Source: Mycolicibacter sp. MU0083
Lineage (GTDB): Bacteria; Actinomycetota; Actinomycetes; Mycobacteriales; Mycobacteriaceae
NCBI RefSeq assembly: GCF_963378075.1
Contig: NZ_OY726394.1
Coordinates: 2,170,001-2,234,000 of the forward strand
Length of the DNA: 64,000 nt
Reading direction: 5' to 3'
Below, in pieces: positions 19,198-29,573 of the stretch; positions within the stretch are counted from its first letter, which is position 1, and every line of letters begins with the position of its first letter. The notes below the pieces were generated by a model. The model had not been told where the DNA came from and did no database searches. It was given only the letters and a program-made list of their open reading frames with translations. A program made the translations under genes and the position numbers.

Positions 19198-20136
19198 ATG
19201 GTGTCCACCAGCATCACCGTCATCACCACCGGCGGGACCATCTCCTGCAGCACCGACGACGACGGGACGCTGCGACCGGCCCGAAGCGGAGCCGATCTGC
19301 TCACCGGAACACCCGGTGCCGACGTCACCGTGGTGGATCTGATGTCACGGGACAGTGCGGAACTGGGCCCGGCCGACTGGACGCAGATCCTCACCGCGGT
19401 ACGTGCCGCGGTGGCCGGCGGCGCCGACGGGGTGGTGGTCACCCACGGCACCGACACCTGCGAGGAAGGTGCGCTCTGGCTCGAACTGGGCTACGACGGC
19501 GACGCGCCGGTGGTGCTGACCGGGGCGCAGCGCAGCGCCGACGCCCCCGACGCCGACGGCCCGGGGAATCTGCGCGACGCCCTGGCCCTGGCCGCGGACC
19601 CGGCGGCGCGGGGACTGGGGGTGCTGCTCTGCTTCGCCGGACAGGTGCTGGCACCGCTGGGCCTGCAGAAGGTGACGCTGACCGGTCTGACCGGCTTCGC
19701 CGGGGATCCGGTGGGCACGGTCACCGACGGCCGCGTCACGCTGACGGCGGCCAAGACCCGGCCCTACCTGGGCATACCGGCCACCGTCCCACGAGTGGAC
19801 GTCGTCGCGCTGTACGGGGGCGCCGACGGTGTCGCACTGGACGCCTACGCGGCCGCCGGTGCCCGCGGCGTGGTGCTGGCCGGACTCGGATCCGGCAACG
19901 CGCCGTCGGCGCTGGTCGACGCGGTGCGACGGCATTGCCGCGCCGGCCTGGCGGTCGCGGTATCCAGCCGCGTTCCGGCCGGGCGGGTCACCGCGGACTA
20001 CGGTCCGGGCCGCGCCCTGGTGGATGCGGGAGCGGTGATGGTGCCGCGACTGCGCCCGCCGCAGGCCCGGATCCTGCTGATGGCGGCGCTGGCCGCCGGG
20101 GAGTCCGTCGCCGACGTGATCGATCGGTGGGGTTGA
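19198..20136 (+). CDS. ansA: Type I-like L-asparaginase
   Basis: 312 residues from ATG at 19198; M. tuberculosis AnsA is 326. It hydrolyses asparagine to aspartate and ammonia. Two asparaginase signatures are clear: [11 protein letters not shown] (first catalytic Thr) and [13 protein letters not shown] (second Thr-Lys-Asp set). The C-terminal subdomain carries [15 protein letters not shown] and [14 protein letters not shown]. No signal peptide is visible, so the mature protein is predicted cytoplasmic. It converges on dinX with an 81-bp gap that contains GAGCGC...GCGCTC as a weak hairpin. Confidence 0.94.
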   Translation: MVSTSITVITTGGTISCSTDDDGTLRPARSGADLLTGTPGADVTVVDLMSRDSAELGPADWTQILTAVRAAVAGGADGVVVTHGTDTCEEGALWLELGYDGDAPVVLTGAQRSADAPDADGPGNLRDALALAADPAARGLGVLLCFAGQVLAPLGLQKVTLTGLTGFAGDPVGTVTDGRVTLTAAKTRPYLGIPATVPRVDVVALYGGADGVALDAYAAAGARGVVLAGLGSGNAPSALVDAVRRHCRAGLAVAVSSRVPAGRVTADYGPGRALVDAGAVMVPRLRPPQARILLMAALAAGESVADVIDRWG

Positions 20137-20217
20137 CCCAACAGCCGGTCCGTTCGGGGAGTTTGACCCCCTGGGAGCGCGTGGCGGTGTTGGTGCGCTC
20201 TGAGACGAGGAGGTCCC

Positions 20218-21564
20218 CTAGTCCGGAGGGGCGACGTAATCCGGCCAGGCCAGGCTGTCCAGCGGGTCGGCGCGACTGATCGTGGGCTCGTCGTCGGGGA
20301 ACGTCCGCACCGGGCCCGGTCCCGAGTCGCGGGTCTCGAAACGCACCGTCACCACCCCGTGGCCGGCGCCCTGCACCCAGCCGTGACCGAGTTCGGGATG
20401 CCCGACGTCGTCACCGACCCGCCACTGCGCCGATGTCGACACCGGAATCGTTTCCGGCACAAAGTGTTCCGGTGCGACCGGTGCCGCATCGCCGAGTTCC
20501 AGGTCTGGGAACAGCGATTCCTGCCGGATGTCGGTCAGCCCGGAGAACCCGACCCCGAGCAGCCGGATCGGCCCGATCTCCCGCGGATCGAGCAGCAGTC
20601 GTCCGGCGGCCGCGGTCAGTGCGGCGGCATCGGTCGTGGCGTACGGCAGGGTGGCGGACCGGGTCAGCACGCTCATGTCGGCCTTCTTCAGCTTGACCGT
20701 GACGGTTCGCGCACCGCGGCCGTCGCGCAGCAGCCGACGGTGCGCGTGTTCCCCGATCCGGCCGATCTCGATGCGCAACTGCTCCAGGGTGGTCAGATCG
20801 ACGGCGAAGGTGGATTCGGCACTGATCTGCTTGGCTTCGGCACGTTCGGCGACGCGCCGGTCATCGATGCCGCGGGCCAGTCGGTGCAATGCGGGACCGA
20901 CGGTGGCACCCAGGACGTCGGCGACCTCGGCGTCGGTCAACGCCGCGAGCTGACCGATCGTGACGATGCCCAACCGGTGCAGCTTCTCCTCGGCGACCGG
21001 ACCGATCCCCCACAGCCGCCGCACCGGAAGGCCGTCGAGCAGTTGCCGCTCATCGGCGCGGTTGACCACGAACACCCCGTCGGGCTTGGCGAGATCCGAC
21101 GCGATCTTGGCGATCTGCTTCCCCGATCCGGCTCCCACCGATGCCACCAGACCCGTTTCCTCGCGGACCCTGCGGCGCAGCTGCTCACAGAACTCCCGCA
21201 CCGCTGCCCCGTCCGCGCCCACCAGCTCGGCCGGTTCGCCGAACGCCTCATCGAAGGAGAGCTGCTCGAGCACCGGGATCACCGCACGCACCGTCTCGAA
21301 GACGCGGCGGCTCGCGAGCCCGTAGACCGCTCCTCGGGGCGGCAGTACGACCGCGGGGGCGCCGACCAGTCGGCGCGCCTGGTGCATGGGCATGGCCGAG
21401 CGGGCGCCGAAGACCCGCGCCTCATAGCTGGCACCTGCGACGACACCGCGGCCGCCGAGACCACCGACCAGTACCGGCCGTCCCCGCAGCGTCGGGCGCG
21501 TCAACTGCTCGACCGACGCGAAGAATGCGTCCATATCCAGGTGCAGGACCCATCGGCCGTCCAC
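20218..21564 (-). CDS. dinX: Y-family DNA polymerase IV, DinX
   Basis: 448 residues from GTG at 21564 ([20 protein letters not shown]); Rv1537 is 463. Translesion polymerase. Palm motifs [13 protein letters not shown] and [12 protein letters not shown] hold the metal-binding Asp/Glu residues, and the thumb HhH region reads [20 protein letters not shown] little-finger domain follows, then a C-terminal extension ([30 protein letters not shown]) typical of mycobacterial DinX. A canonical beta-clamp-binding peptide is likely around [10 protein letters not shown]. The gene converges with ansA and diverges from a small methyltransferase by 58 bp. Confidence 0.93.
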   Translation of the reverse strand: MDGRWVLHLDMDAFFASVEQLTRPTLRGRPVLVGGLGGRGVVAGASYEARVFGARSAMPMHQARRLVGAPAVVLPPRGAVYGLASRRVFETVRAVIPVLEQLSFDEAFGEPAELVGADGAAVREFCEQLRRRVREETGLVASVGAGSGKQIAKIASDLAKPDGVFVVNRADERQLLDGLPVRRLWGIGPVAEEKLHRLGIVTIGQLAALTDAEVADVLGATVGPALHRLARGIDDRRVAERAEAKQISAESTFAVDLTTLEQLRIEIGRIGEHAHRRLLRDGRGARTVTVKLKKADMSVLTRSATLPYATTDAAALTAAAGRLLLDPREIGPIRLLGVGFSGLTDIRQESLFPDLELGDAAPVAPEHFVPETIPVSTSAQWRVGDDVGHPELGHGWVQGAGHGVVTVRFETRDSGPGPVRTFPDDEPTISRADPLDSLAWPDYVAPPD

Positions 21565-21622
21565 CCGGATCAGCCTATTGGTCGTGCCGGATCTCGACGG
21601 TATCCGACTATCGTTTCCGGTT

Positions 21623-22189
21623 ATGGCGATGAATCTGGCGCACCGCATGTGCTGCAGTTCCCGCTATTGGGCCCGCAGTGTGGAACGTGACCTGCTGCCG
21701 TGGGCACTGGCCGGTGTCGATCTCGGCGACAACACGCTGGAGATCGGTCCCGGCTACGGCGCCAACCTGCGATGCCTGGTGGAGATGACGCCGCAGCTGA
21801 CCGCCGTCGAGATAGACACGGCGATGGCCGCGCGCCTGCAGGCGAAATACGGGGCACGCGCGCGGATCGTCAACGGCGACGGTACCGATACCGGCTTACC
21901 GTCCGATGACTTCAGTTCGGTGGTGTGCTTCACCATGCTGCATCACGTTCCGACCGCGCAATTGCAGGATCTGCTGTTCGCCGAGGCCTTTCGGGTACTC
22001 AAGCCGGGTGCGGTCTTCGCCGGCACCGACGGTGTGCACTCGACGATCTTCCAGGCGCTGCATTTCCGGGACACCTACAATCCCGTCTCGCCCGATACGC
22101 TGCCAGAACGGCTGCAGCGCACCGGATTCCGCGATATCGAGGTGACCGTCCGGGGCGGTGACCAACGCTGGCGGGCCGTCAAGCCCTGA
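21623..22189 (+). CDS. Class I SAM-dependent methyltransferase (small)
   Basis: 188 residues from ATG at 21623. Methyltransferase-11 motifs: [16 protein letters not shown] (SAM loop), [19 protein letters not shown] (acidic ribose contact), [27 protein letters not shown] and [15 protein letters not shown]. The N-terminal [29 protein letters not shown] resembles mycobacterial proteins of this type. No substrate can be assigned. It is divergent from dinX and ends 7 bp from the convergent DUF732 gene. Confidence 0.82.
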   Translation: MAMNLAHRMCCSSRYWARSVERDLLPWALAGVDLGDNTLEIGPGYGANLRCLVEMTPQLTAVEIDTAMAARLQAKYGARARIVNGDGTDTGLPSDDFSSVVCFTMLHHVPTAQLQDLLFAEAFRVLKPGAVFAGTDGVHSTIFQALHFRDTYNPVSPDTLPERLQRTGFRDIEVTVRGGDQRWRAVKP

Positions 22190-22196
22190 CGCGCCG

Positions 22197-22538
22197 CTAC
22201 TTCGAGCCACCCGCCTTGGCCAGCTGGTGCGGGCAGTACGTTTTCGCCGCTATCGCGGCGAACCGGGCCGCATCGGCGACGGTCAGGTCGGGGTTGGCGT
22301 CGGTCAGGTCGTTGAGCAATTCCAGGCTGGTCGAGCCGTTGGCCGCCAAACCGCACATCGCTTCGGCGGCGGCCACGGCCTGATCCGGGTGGTCGATGAC
22401 GATCCCGACCTGGCGAAGCGATTCGAGGAACTCGGTTCGGTCGATCGCACCGGCCTCCACCGCTTCGGGGTCGGCGTGACCGGGCACGGCCAGCGCGATC
22501 GCGGCCACCACGACGAGCGGAGCGAGCAACGGCTTCAT
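22197..22538 (-). CDS. Secreted DUF732 protein
   Basis: 113 residues from ATG at 22538, with GGAGAAA upstream. A signal peptide (MKPLLAPLVVVAAIALAVPGHA) is cut probably after GHA. The mature DUF732 domain has the usual helical form and the two conserved cysteines (AEAMCGLAAN and AKTYCPHQL) expected to form a disulfide. DUF732 proteins are small secreted mycobacterial proteins of unknown function, often encoded near PPE or lipid genes. It is 47 bp downstream of the second PPE gene on the same strand and may be in the same transcript. Confidence 0.85.
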   Translation of the reverse strand: MKPLLAPLVVVAAIALAVPGHADPEAVEAGAIDRTEFLESLRQVGIVIDHPDQAVAAAEAMCGLAANGSTSLELLNDLTDANPDLTVADAARFAAIAAKTYCPHQLAKAGGSK

Positions 22539-22585
22539 AGGTTTCTCCTCGGGCGGTCGACGTCCGGCGGGTACGAACAGCCTCG

Positions 22586-23941
22586 TCAGCCGAGCGCGGG
22601 CTGCGACCCGGCCAGTGCGCTGTCCTCGTCGTCGAGGACGTGTACCGCGTGGATTCCCGGCTTCAGGGACAGTTTCGCGACCAGTTCGTCGAGGCCGGCC
22701 TGATCGACGTTCCAATGCTGCACGACATCGGGGGTCTGCTGCAATTGCGCGATCACCTGGTCCAGCGGGACCGGGGCCTCGCGGTCGTTGATGTTGGTCG
22801 ACACCACCCGGGCCGCCGGAGCCACCGTGCGGGTCCGGGCCGCCGGGGCACCCAGTGCACCGCCCGCCGCGCTGCCCAGCGCGGCCGGAGCGAGCATCCC
22901 CGGAACCGTCCCCGCGGCCGGGGCGGCGCCGAGCGCGCTCTCCGGAAGCGAGGTCGCGAACAACTGGATCGCCGAGGTGGCGCTGGCCCAGTTCGGCGGA
23001 ACCGAGAGGGCGCCCACCCGCATCGCACTGCCGGCGGCGGCGCCGGCCGAACGCAGACCGGCCCCCACTCCCAGACCGGAGCTGTGCAGGCCGCCGAGGG
23101 CGGACTTGGGGATCGCCGGCAGCACCGCCCGATACATGCTGCGGAACTGGGTGATACCCAGGTTCATCGAGGCGTGTGTCGCGTTGACCCACCCGGTCTG
23201 GCCGGAGATGCCCGCGAACGCCGCCAGATCCGACTCCCACAACCCCCGGATCGCAGTCCCGCCGGGGAGTCCGTCGAGGAAGTTCTGCCAGCCGGCGGTG
23301 TATCCCGACGCCAGCGAGTTGATCTCCTGCAAGATCGCGTCGAGGATGCCCTGCGGGGTTGCCGCGGCGGCGGCCTCGGCGGCACCTGCTTGGGCAGCGC
23401 CCGCATCGCCGTTGGTGGTGGGCGGCGGCTCGGTGAACGTCGTCAGATCCGACGCCGTCGCCGATGCGCCGGCGTATCCGAGCATCGCGGCGACGTCCTG
23501 CGACCACATCCGTCCGTATTCGGCTTCGACGGCTGCGATGGCGGTGCTGTTCTGTCCCAGGATGTTCGATGCCACCAGCGCGGCCAACTGGCTGCGGTTG
23601 GCGGCGATCGCCGGTGGCGGCACGATCCCCGCGAACGCCGATTCATAGGCCGCGGCGGCTGCGGTGGCCTGCGCGGCGGTCTGCTCGGCTTGTGCCGCCG
23701 TGGTCGACATCCACGTCACATACGGCGTCGCGGCGGTGGCCATGGCCGCCGCCGCCGGCCCCTGCCAGCCGCCGCTCAGCGTTGCCAGCACCGCCCGATA
23801 CGACGACGCCGCGGACTGCAGTTCGGCGGCCAGGCTCGACCAGGCCCCCGCGGCGGCGAACAGCGGGTCGGCACCCGGCCCGGAGTACATCTGTCCGGAG
23901 ATGATCTCCGGCGGCTGTGTGGCGAAACTCGGAAAAACCAT
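22586..23941 (-). CDS. PPE family protein, SVP subfamily
   Basis: 451 residues from ATG. N-terminal PPE domain (about residues 1-180): PSFATQPPEIISGQMYSGPG, WQGPAAAAM (WxG turn), and EAEYGRMWSQDVAAMLGYAGAS. The linker is Gly/Ala-rich. The C-terminal part has the SVP motif in GALSVPPNWASA, followed by an Ala-rich tail with an unusual final segment (INDREAPVPLDQVIAQLQQTPDVV, ending ALAGSQPALG). PPE proteins are exported by type VII (ESX-5) systems, usually bound to a PE partner; no PE gene is adjacent. It starts 18 bp after the previous PPE gene and belongs to the same operon. Confidence 0.93.
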   Translation of the reverse strand: MVFPSFATQPPEIISGQMYSGPGADPLFAAAGAWSSLAAELQSAASSYRAVLATLSGGWQGPAAAAMATAATPYVTWMSTTAAQAEQTAAQATAAAAAYESAFAGIVPPPAIAANRSQLAALVASNILGQNSTAIAAVEAEYGRMWSQDVAAMLGYAGASATASDLTTFTEPPPTTNGDAGAAQAGAAEAAAAATPQGILDAILQEINSLASGYTAGWQNFLDGLPGGTAIRGLWESDLAAFAGISGQTGWVNATHASMNLGITQFRSMYRAVLPAIPKSALGGLHSSGLGVGAGLRSAGAAAGSAMRVGALSVPPNWASATSAIQLFATSLPESALGAAPAAGTVPGMLAPAALGSAAGGALGAPAARTRTVAPAARVVSTNINDREAPVPLDQVIAQLQQTPDVVQHWNVDQAGLDELVAKLSLKPGIHAVHVLDDEDSALAGSQPALG

Positions 23942-23959
23942 GAACGCGACCTACTTTCG

Positions 23960-25141
23960 TTACTTCGCGATCGGGGGGATGACGATGACGGTGGCGGTGG
24001 TGGCGATATCCGGTCCCGTCTGGGTGTTGGTGACGTGCGAGATGGCGCTGATCGCCCGGGTGGCGCCGGCTCCGGCGGCCTGCTTGACCGGTGTGCCGAG
24101 CGCCCGCCCGGCCAGGCTCGACAGCGCCATCTGTCCGGCCAGCATGCTCTCGCCGTTGGCGGCGAGCGCCGGGGCCGCCTCGAGCACGCTGGCCTGCAAT
24201 GCGACCGCCGCGGTCTTGACCGCGGGCACCGCACTGGCCCAGCCGGCCGGAACCGACAGTGACCCGACCAACCCGGCCCGGCCCAACGCTGCGGACACCG
24301 CCGGCAGCGCCGTCCCGACCGCACGGGAGCCGCTCAGCAGTGGACTCGACAGCAGCGGTACCAACGCTCCGGCGATCGGCTTGGGGTTCAAGGTGTTGCT
24401 CAGGTTGGCAAGGGCATTGGCCACCGACGGGATGCTGATCGACATCTGGTAGATGCCGCGTGCGGAGCTGGCCAACCCGATGCCGTACGGCCCGTTCGCG
24501 GTGGACAGCACGTTGGTGAAGGTCTTCAGGATCGCCTGGTAGTCGTCGAGGAGCTGGGTGATCCCGCCCGACAGTGCATCGGTGGCAGCGGCCGACTGAC
24601 CGACCTGCCCGCTGGGATTGGTGGTCTCCGGCGGCGCGCTGAAGGGCGCCAGTTGGCTGGCCGCGGCAGACGAACCGGCGTAGGTGTACATGGCGGCCGC
24701 ATCTTGGGCCCACATCTGGCCGTACTGTGCTTCGGTGGCCGCGATCGCCGGTGCGTTCTGCCCCAGGAAGTTCGTCGCGACCAGGGTGGCCAGCACGGTC
24801 CGGTTGGCCGCGATCACCGGCGGCGGAACGGTGGCGGCATAGGCGGCGTCATAGGCTGCAGCGGCGGCCTTGGCTTTGATCGCGGTCTCCTCGGCGCCGA
24901 CCGCGGTGGCCTTCATCCAGGCCGCGTAGGGTGCTGCGGCGGCCGCCATCGCCGCTGCCGACGGACCCTGCCACGCCGCGTCCGCGAGGTCGGCGATCAC
25001 CGTGTCGTAAGACGTCGCGGTGTAGTGCAGTTCGGTGGCCATCGCCGCCCAGTTGGCCGCGGCGGCCAGCAACGGCGCCGAGCCGGGACCGGCGTACATG
25101 TTCGCCGAGTTCACCTCCGGCGGGAGTGCCCCGAAATCCAT
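23960..25141 (-). CDS. PPE family protein, SVP subfamily
   Basis: 393 residues from ATG. The PPE domain starts MDFGALPPEVNSANMYAGPG, with WQGPSAAAM and EAQYGQMWAQDAAAMYTYAG. The SVP motif is in GSLSVPAGWASAVP, then an Ala/Gly-rich tail ending TATVIVIPPIAK. It shares domain plan and motif spacing with the PPE 18 bp downstream, so the pair probably arose by tandem duplication and then diverged, mainly in the C-terminal half. It is first in a PPE-PPE-DUF732 set. No PE gene precedes it, although the 349 bp upstream has room for regulatory DNA only. Confidence 0.94.
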   Translation of the reverse strand: MDFGALPPEVNSANMYAGPGSAPLLAAAANWAAMATELHYTATSYDTVIADLADAAWQGPSAAAMAAAAAPYAAWMKATAVGAEETAIKAKAAAAAYDAAYAATVPPPVIAANRTVLATLVATNFLGQNAPAIAATEAQYGQMWAQDAAAMYTYAGSSAAASQLAPFSAPPETTNPSGQVGQSAAATDALSGGITQLLDDYQAILKTFTNVLSTANGPYGIGLASSARGIYQMSISIPSVANALANLSNTLNPKPIAGALVPLLSSPLLSGSRAVGTALPAVSAALGRAGLVGSLSVPAGWASAVPAVKTAAVALQASVLEAAPALAANGESMLAGQMALSSLAGRALGTPVKQAAGAGATRAISAISHVTNTQTGPDIATTATVIVIPPIAK

Positions 25142-25490
25142 GAATGCCCCTGCCCCTCATTACCGTGCAATGCACCGACCCCCCGAGTCGCTGCACGCAG
25201 CGGTTGCCGGTTCAAGGCGATTCGGGCGGGGTCAGAACCAACCGCAGAAAAACTGTTCGGATGACTTGAAGATTAATCGGGGGCCAACAACCGTCGAAGC
25301 GACCGACACGGCTAATCGGAACCGCGTCGCCGCGGCCGGGGGCCGGCCCGCCCCTCGCCGACGGTGCTGACCGGGCTTTTTCTGCCACCGCGCACCACGC
25401 GAATCCCGGGGCCGGGCGGCCGAGAGACTTAAGAATCAAGCCGCGGATAAGTCGCTCTCCGAGGGTTCCCGATTTAGTCGGTGTGACCCA
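25142..25490. other. 349-bp intergenic region upstream of the PPE operon
   Basis: It lies between the ileS stop (25491) and the first PPE start (25141), both on the minus strand. It carries a relatively AT-rich patch (about 25240-25285, AAAAACTGTTCGGATGACTT onward) and another near 25425-25475 (TTAAGAATCAAG). I see no coding frame with family character and no PE gene on either strand. It probably holds the ileS transcription end and the PPE operon promoter. No clear hairpin or promoter pair stands out. Confidence 0.45.
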
Positions 25491-28400
25491 TCACACTTTG
25501 GCGATAGCTACCCGAACTCCGTCGCCGATTTCGACGGCATCGACCGGGTCGCCGAATTCGAAGCTGGTCGCCAGAATTTCCCCGGCGATCAATCCGGCGT
25601 GCGCCTGCGCCCATTCCCGGCGCTCATCCGGCACCGCGATCACCACACCGATCCGGTCGGAGACCTCCAGCCCGGTGTTCTTACGCAGATCCTGGAGTTC
25701 CCGGATCCGGTCCTTGGCCCAGCCTTCGGCTTCCAGTTCGGGCGTCACGGTGCTGTCGAGCACCACCAGGCCCGCCCCGTCGGGCAGCGCGACGGTGTAC
25801 TCCGGGTCGGCGGCCACCAGTTTGGCGGTGTATTCGCTCTCCAACAGCACCACCGGGCCGGCACTGAGGGTGCCGTCCGGGTTCACCACCCCGTCCCCGG
25901 ACTTGACCGCCTTGATCGCGGCCTGCACGTCCTTGCCCAGTCGCGGGCCGGCCACCTTGGCGTTGACCGCCAGGTCGAAGCGGCCGTAGGCCGCGATGTC
26001 CTCGGTCAGGTCGACCGCCTTGACGTTGAGTTCGTCGGCGATCAGGTCGGTGAACGGTGCCAGGCGCTGCGCGTCGTCGACGGCCACCGTCAGCTTGGGC
26101 AGCGGCAACCGGACCCGCAGTTGGTGTGCCTTGCGCACCGAGGACCCCGCCGAGCAGACTTCCCGCACCTGATCCATCGCGGCCACCAGGTCGGGGTCGG
26201 CGGGCAACTCGTCGGCCTCGGGCCAGTCGGTCAGGTGCACCGAGCGATCGCCGGTGACGCCCCGCCAGATCACTTCGGTGGTCAGCGGCAGCAGCGGCGC
26301 GGCCAGGCGCGAGGTGACTTCCAGCACGGTGTGCAGGGTGTCGATGGCGTCGGCGTCCTCGTCCCAGAACCGTTGCCGGGACCGCCGCACGTACCAGTTC
26401 GTCAGTGCCTCGGTGAACAGTCGCAGTTGCTCGCAGGCACCGGAGACATCGCAGACGTCCAGGGCCGCGGTCAGGTCGTCGCGCAGCGTCGCCAGCTTGG
26501 CCAGGATGTAGCGGTCCAGGACGTGCTGCGAATCCGTCCGCCAGGCACCCGGTTTCGGGGCGTACAGCGTCAGGAAGCTGTAGGCGTTGCTCAACGGCAG
26601 CATCACCTGGCGCACGCCCTCCCGGATGCCCGCCTCGGTGACGATCAGGTTTCCGCCGCGCAGAATCGGCGACGACATCAGAAACCAGCGCATGGCATCG
26701 GATCCGTCGCGGTCGAACACTTCGGACACGTCCGGATAGTTGCGCAGCGACTTGCTCATCTTCTGCCCGTCGCTGCCGAGGACGATGCCATGCGCCACAC
26801 AGGTTTTGAATGCCGGACGGTCGAACAGCGCGGTGGCCAGCACGTGCATCATGTAGAACCAGCCGCGGGTCTGACCGATGTATTCGACGATGAAGTCGCC
26901 CGGATAGTGGGCGACCTGGCCCGCGCCGCCGTCGAACCAGTCGGCGTTCTCGAACGGATAGTGCACCTGGGCGTAGGGCATCGAACCGGAGTCGAACCAG
27001 ACGTCGAGCACATCGGGGATGCGCCGCATGGTCGACTTGCCGGTTGGGTCGTCGGGGTTGGGCCGGGTCAGCTCGTCGATATAGGGGCGGTGCAGGTTGT
27101 CCGGCCGCACGCCGAAATCACGTTCCAGCTCGTCGAGGCTGCCGTAGACGTCGATTCGCGGGTAGGCCGGGTCGTCGGACTTCCACACCGGGATCGGGGT
27201 GCCCCAGTAGCGGTTCCGGGAGATCGACCAGTCCCGCGCCCCGCGCAGCCAGTTGCCGAAGATGCCGTCCTTGATGTGCTCCGGATACCAGGTGATCTGT
27301 TCGTTGAGCTCGACCATCCGGTCCCGGAACTCGGTGACCCGGACGAACCACGACGACACCGCTTTGTAGATCAGCGGGTTGCGGCAGCGCCAGCAGTGCG
27401 GGTAGGGGTGCTCGTAGGTCTCGTGGCGTACCAGCACCGCGCCGTTGGCCGCGGCCGGCCCGGTGGCGTTCTTGAGATCGGCGATGATCGCCTTGTTCGC
27501 GTCGAACACGTGCTGCCCGGCGTAGTCCGCGACGGTGGTGTCGAAGCGGCCCTTGGCGTCCACCGGGGTGACCGGGGTGATGTCTGCCGGGTCGGTGGTG
27601 TTCTTGTCGTCCTCGCCGTAGGCCGGTGCCAGGTGCACGATCCCGGTGCCGTCCTCGGTGGAGACGAAGTCGGCGGCCAGCACCTGGAAGGAGTTCGCCG
27701 CGTCCATGAAGTACGGGAACGGCGGCGCATAGCGCACACCGAGCAACTCCGAACCCCGGTAGCTGCCCAGCACCTGCGGCTCCTCGCCCTCACCGAGGCC
27801 CAGTTCGCGGGCGTAGGCGCCCAACCGGGCTTCGGCCAGGACGTAGCGCCGCTCCCCCGCCGCGACCTGGACATAGGTGACGTCCGGGTTGACCGCGACG
27901 GCCTGGTTGGACGGCAGCGTCCACGGGGTCGTGGTCCAGATCAGCAGGTGGGCGCCGCCCAGTTCGCCGTCTGCGATCCGGAATCCGACGGTCAGCGCCG
28001 GATCCTGCCTGCTCTTGTAGACGTCGTCGTCCATCCGCAACTCGTGGTTGGACAGCGGGGTCTCGTCACGCCAGCAGTACGGCAGCACCCGGTAGCCCTC
28101 GTAGGCCAGACCCTTGCCCCACAGCTGCTTGAACGCCCACAGCACCGACTCCATGAACGGCAGGTCCAGCGTCTTGTAGTCGTTGTCGAAGTCGACCCAG
28201 CGGGCCTGCCGGGTGACGTAGGCCTGCCACTCGTCGGTGTAGCGCAGCACCGAATCGCGGCAGGCCTGGTTGAACGCGGCGATGCCCATCGCGTCGATCT
28301 GCGACTTGTCGGTGATCCCGAGCTGGCGTTCCACCTCGAGTTCGGCCGGCAACCCGTGGGTGTCCCAACCGAATCGGCGTTCCACCTTGTAGCCGCGCAT

Positions 28401-28634
28401 CGTTCGGTATCGCGGCACGATGTCCTTGACGTAGCCGGTGAGCAGGTGCCCGTAGTGCGGCAGTCCGTTGGCGAACGGCGGGCCGTCGTAGAACACGTAT
28501 TCCGGTGCGCCGTCGCGGCGGGCGATGCTGGCCCGGAAGGTGTCGTCGGCGGCCCAGTAGTCGAGGACCGCGGCCTCGGCAGCCGGGAAGTGGGGGGCGC
28601 CGGCGGCCGGCTTCGGATAACTGCGTTCGCTCAC
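25491..28634 (-). CDS. ileS: Isoleucyl-tRNA synthetase
   Basis: 1047 residues from GTG at 28634 ([20 protein letters not shown]); Rv1536 is 1041 and is nearly colinear as I recall it. It charges tRNA-Ile and edits valine. Class I signatures are present: the HIGH-type motif reads [10 protein letters not shown] and the KMSKS loop reads [10 protein letters not shown]. The CP1 editing domain contains [11 protein letters not shown] and [15 protein letters not shown]. The long C-terminal domain is the eukaryote-like type found in actinobacteria. The start is chosen because GGGAG lies 9 bases upstream, inside the T-box sequestrator hairpin, and because sequence further upstream is leader RNA. Confidence 0.97.
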   Translation of the reverse strand: MSERSYPKPAAGAPHFPAAEAAVLDYWAADDTFRASIARRDGAPEYVFYDGPPFANGLPHYGHLLTGYVKDIVPRYRTMRGYKVERRFGWDTHGLPAELEVERQLGITDKSQIDAMGIAAFNQACRDSVLRYTDEWQAYVTRQARWVDFDNDYKTLDLPFMESVLWAFKQLWGKGLAYEGYRVLPYCWRDETPLSNHELRMDDDVYKSRQDPALTVGFRIADGELGGAHLLIWTTTPWTLPSNQAVAVNPDVTYVQVAAGERRYVLAEARLGAYARELGLGEGEEPQVLGSYRGSELLGVRYAPPFPYFMDAANSFQVLAADFVSTEDGTGIVHLAPAYGEDDKNTTDPADITPVTPVDAKGRFDTTVADYAGQHVFDANKAIIADLKNATGPAAANGAVLVRHETYEHPYPHCWRCRNPLIYKAVSSWFVRVTEFRDRMVELNEQITWYPEHIKDGIFGNWLRGARDWSISRNRYWGTPIPVWKSDDPAYPRIDVYGSLDELERDFGVRPDNLHRPYIDELTRPNPDDPTGKSTMRRIPDVLDVWFDSGSMPYAQVHYPFENADWFDGGAGQVAHYPGDFIVEYIGQTRGWFYMMHVLATALFDRPAFKTCVAHGIVLGSDGQKMSKSLRNYPDVSEVFDRDGSDAMRWFLMSSPILRGGNLIVTEAGIREGVRQVMLPLSNAYSFLTLYAPKPGAWRTDSQHVLDRYILAKLATLRDDLTAALDVCDVSGACEQLRLFTEALTNWYVRRSRQRFWDEDADAIDTLHTVLEVTSRLAAPLLPLTTEVIWRGVTGDRSVHLTDWPEADELPADPDLVAAMDQVREVCSAGSSVRKAHQLRVRLPLPKLTVAVDDAQRLAPFTDLIADELNVKAVDLTEDIAAYGRFDLAVNAKVAGPRLGKDVQAAIKAVKSGDGVVNPDGTLSAGPVVLLESEYTAKLVAADPEYTVALPDGAGLVVLDSTVTPELEAEGWAKDRIRELQDLRKNTGLEVSDRIGVVIAVPDERREWAQAHAGLIAGEILATSFEFGDPVDAVEIGDGVRVAIAKV

Positions 28635-28638
28635 GTGT

Positions 28639-28858
28639 GTCGTCTCCCAAGGACCCTGCCCGGGGACGACGCCGCGCGGTTGCGCGAGCGCCGCGGTACC
28701 ACCCCGCTTGCCGCGCACCGGGTCTGGCGCGCGACCGCTCGATGTCAGGCTGTGACGGGCCGTCCCGTTCGGTTCTACTGGGCCGGATCGCGGACGCGAC
28801 GGGCTGTTCTTCCGAAGGCTCCCCGGTGATTGCCGGTTCGATGCCGTTACGGCGAATT
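28639..28858 (-). promoter_or_regulatory. T-box riboswitch, translational type, controlling ileS
   Basis: On the minus strand the leader shows an ultrashort Stem I: CCGG-CAATCA-CCGG (28836-28823), with the isoleucine codon ATC (28830-28828) in the terminal loop as specifier. The T-box sequence GGTGGTACCGCGGC (28703-28690) follows; its UGGU can pair with the ACCA end of uncharged tRNA-Ile. A sequestrator follows: GTCGTCCCC (28670-28662) can pair with GGGAGACGAC (28648-28639), burying the Shine-Dalgarno GGGAG (28648-28644) nine bases before the GTG. Uncharged tRNA would release it. This layout matches the known actinobacterial ileS T-box class; the pairings were read by eye. Confidence 0.9.
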
Positions 28859-29018
28859 CTAAGGCCTCGCAGCGGTGCCGCGTGCGGCAGGCCACAACTT
28901 CCGCCCCGGTCGATGTGGCGTTGTGCCCGCGGGCGTTATCCGGAAGACGGTGCATCCAGGCCGACTCCGCGCAGTTGGCCGGGGCCGGCGGCCTGGATCC
29001 ACGACTGACCTCGACGGC

Positions 29019-29492
29019 TCAGGCCGCGGCCTTCGCGCAGGTCCACCCCTCGGGCATCCGGCCGTGGGCCAGGAACTCGGACAGCTCGGCGGCCTGCTCT
29101 GTCGAGAGCCCGGTATCGGCAGCCGGGTAGACCACCGGTTCCTCCACCTTGTTGTGGTCCACCAGCAGTTCCTGCAGACGCAGGCACTGCGACCGCAGCG
29201 AGTCACGGTCTGCGCCGTCTCCCAGTAGCGCGTCGAGCGTGCCCATGGTGCGCCAGATCTCGCCGTGGCCGCGGATCATGCCGAATACCGCCATCATGTG
29301 GGTGCCCTTGCTGATCGGCGGGAACAACAGCTGTTCCTCCAGGTAGATGTGCCGGCGCAGCGTGGTCAGCGTGGTGGTGATCCCGTCGGCGTCGAGGGTC
29401 CCGGAATCGAGCTTTTCCAGGAAGTCGCCGATTCCGGCGTCGATCTGCATGTGCTCGCGTTCCAGTGCTGCGGACAGGGTTCCCTCGGACAT
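29019..29492 (-). CDS. Hemerythrin/HHE-domain protein
   Basis: 157 residues from ATG at 29492. The four-helix HHE cation-binding fold is visible: LEREHMQIDAGIGDFLEKL, LRRHIYLEEQLLFPPI (HxxxE), IRGHGEIWRTM (HxxxW/E) and LLVDHNKVEEPVVYP (HxxxE). These His/Glu ligands would bind a diiron centre that senses or handles O2, NO or peroxide. No signal peptide is seen. It is 81 bp downstream of mmpL on the same strand, and 158 bp separate its stop from the ileS leader. A functional link to the transporter is not evident. Confidence 0.88.
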   Translation of the reverse strand: MSEGTLSAALEREHMQIDAGIGDFLEKLDSGTLDADGITTTLTTLRRHIYLEEQLLFPPISKGTHMMAVFGMIRGHGEIWRTMGTLDALLGDGADRDSLRSQCLRLQELLVDHNKVEEPVVYPAADTGLSTEQAAELSEFLAHGRMPEGWTCAKAAA

Positions 29493-29573
29493 CACGCACC
29501 GCCCCTCAGACGTATTTCTACAACGTGGACTTGTCAAAAATAGTCCACCGGTGGTGCGGCGGCCAATACCCGA

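Noticed and set aside
20137-20217. Hairpin GAGCGC...GCGCTC between ansA and dinX as a terminator
   Set aside because: Only a 6-bp stem with a 14-base loop in GC-rich DNA; too weak to list as a feature.
25142-25490. Possible PE gene upstream of the PPE pair
   Set aside because: No frame on either strand shows a PE-like N-terminus; the only minus-strand frame (25212-25439) has unrelated composition.
25599-28829. Very long open frame (1076 codons) on the plus strand across ileS
   Set aside because: It is the antisense shadow of ileS; GC-rich third positions create long open frames, and its translation has no family features.
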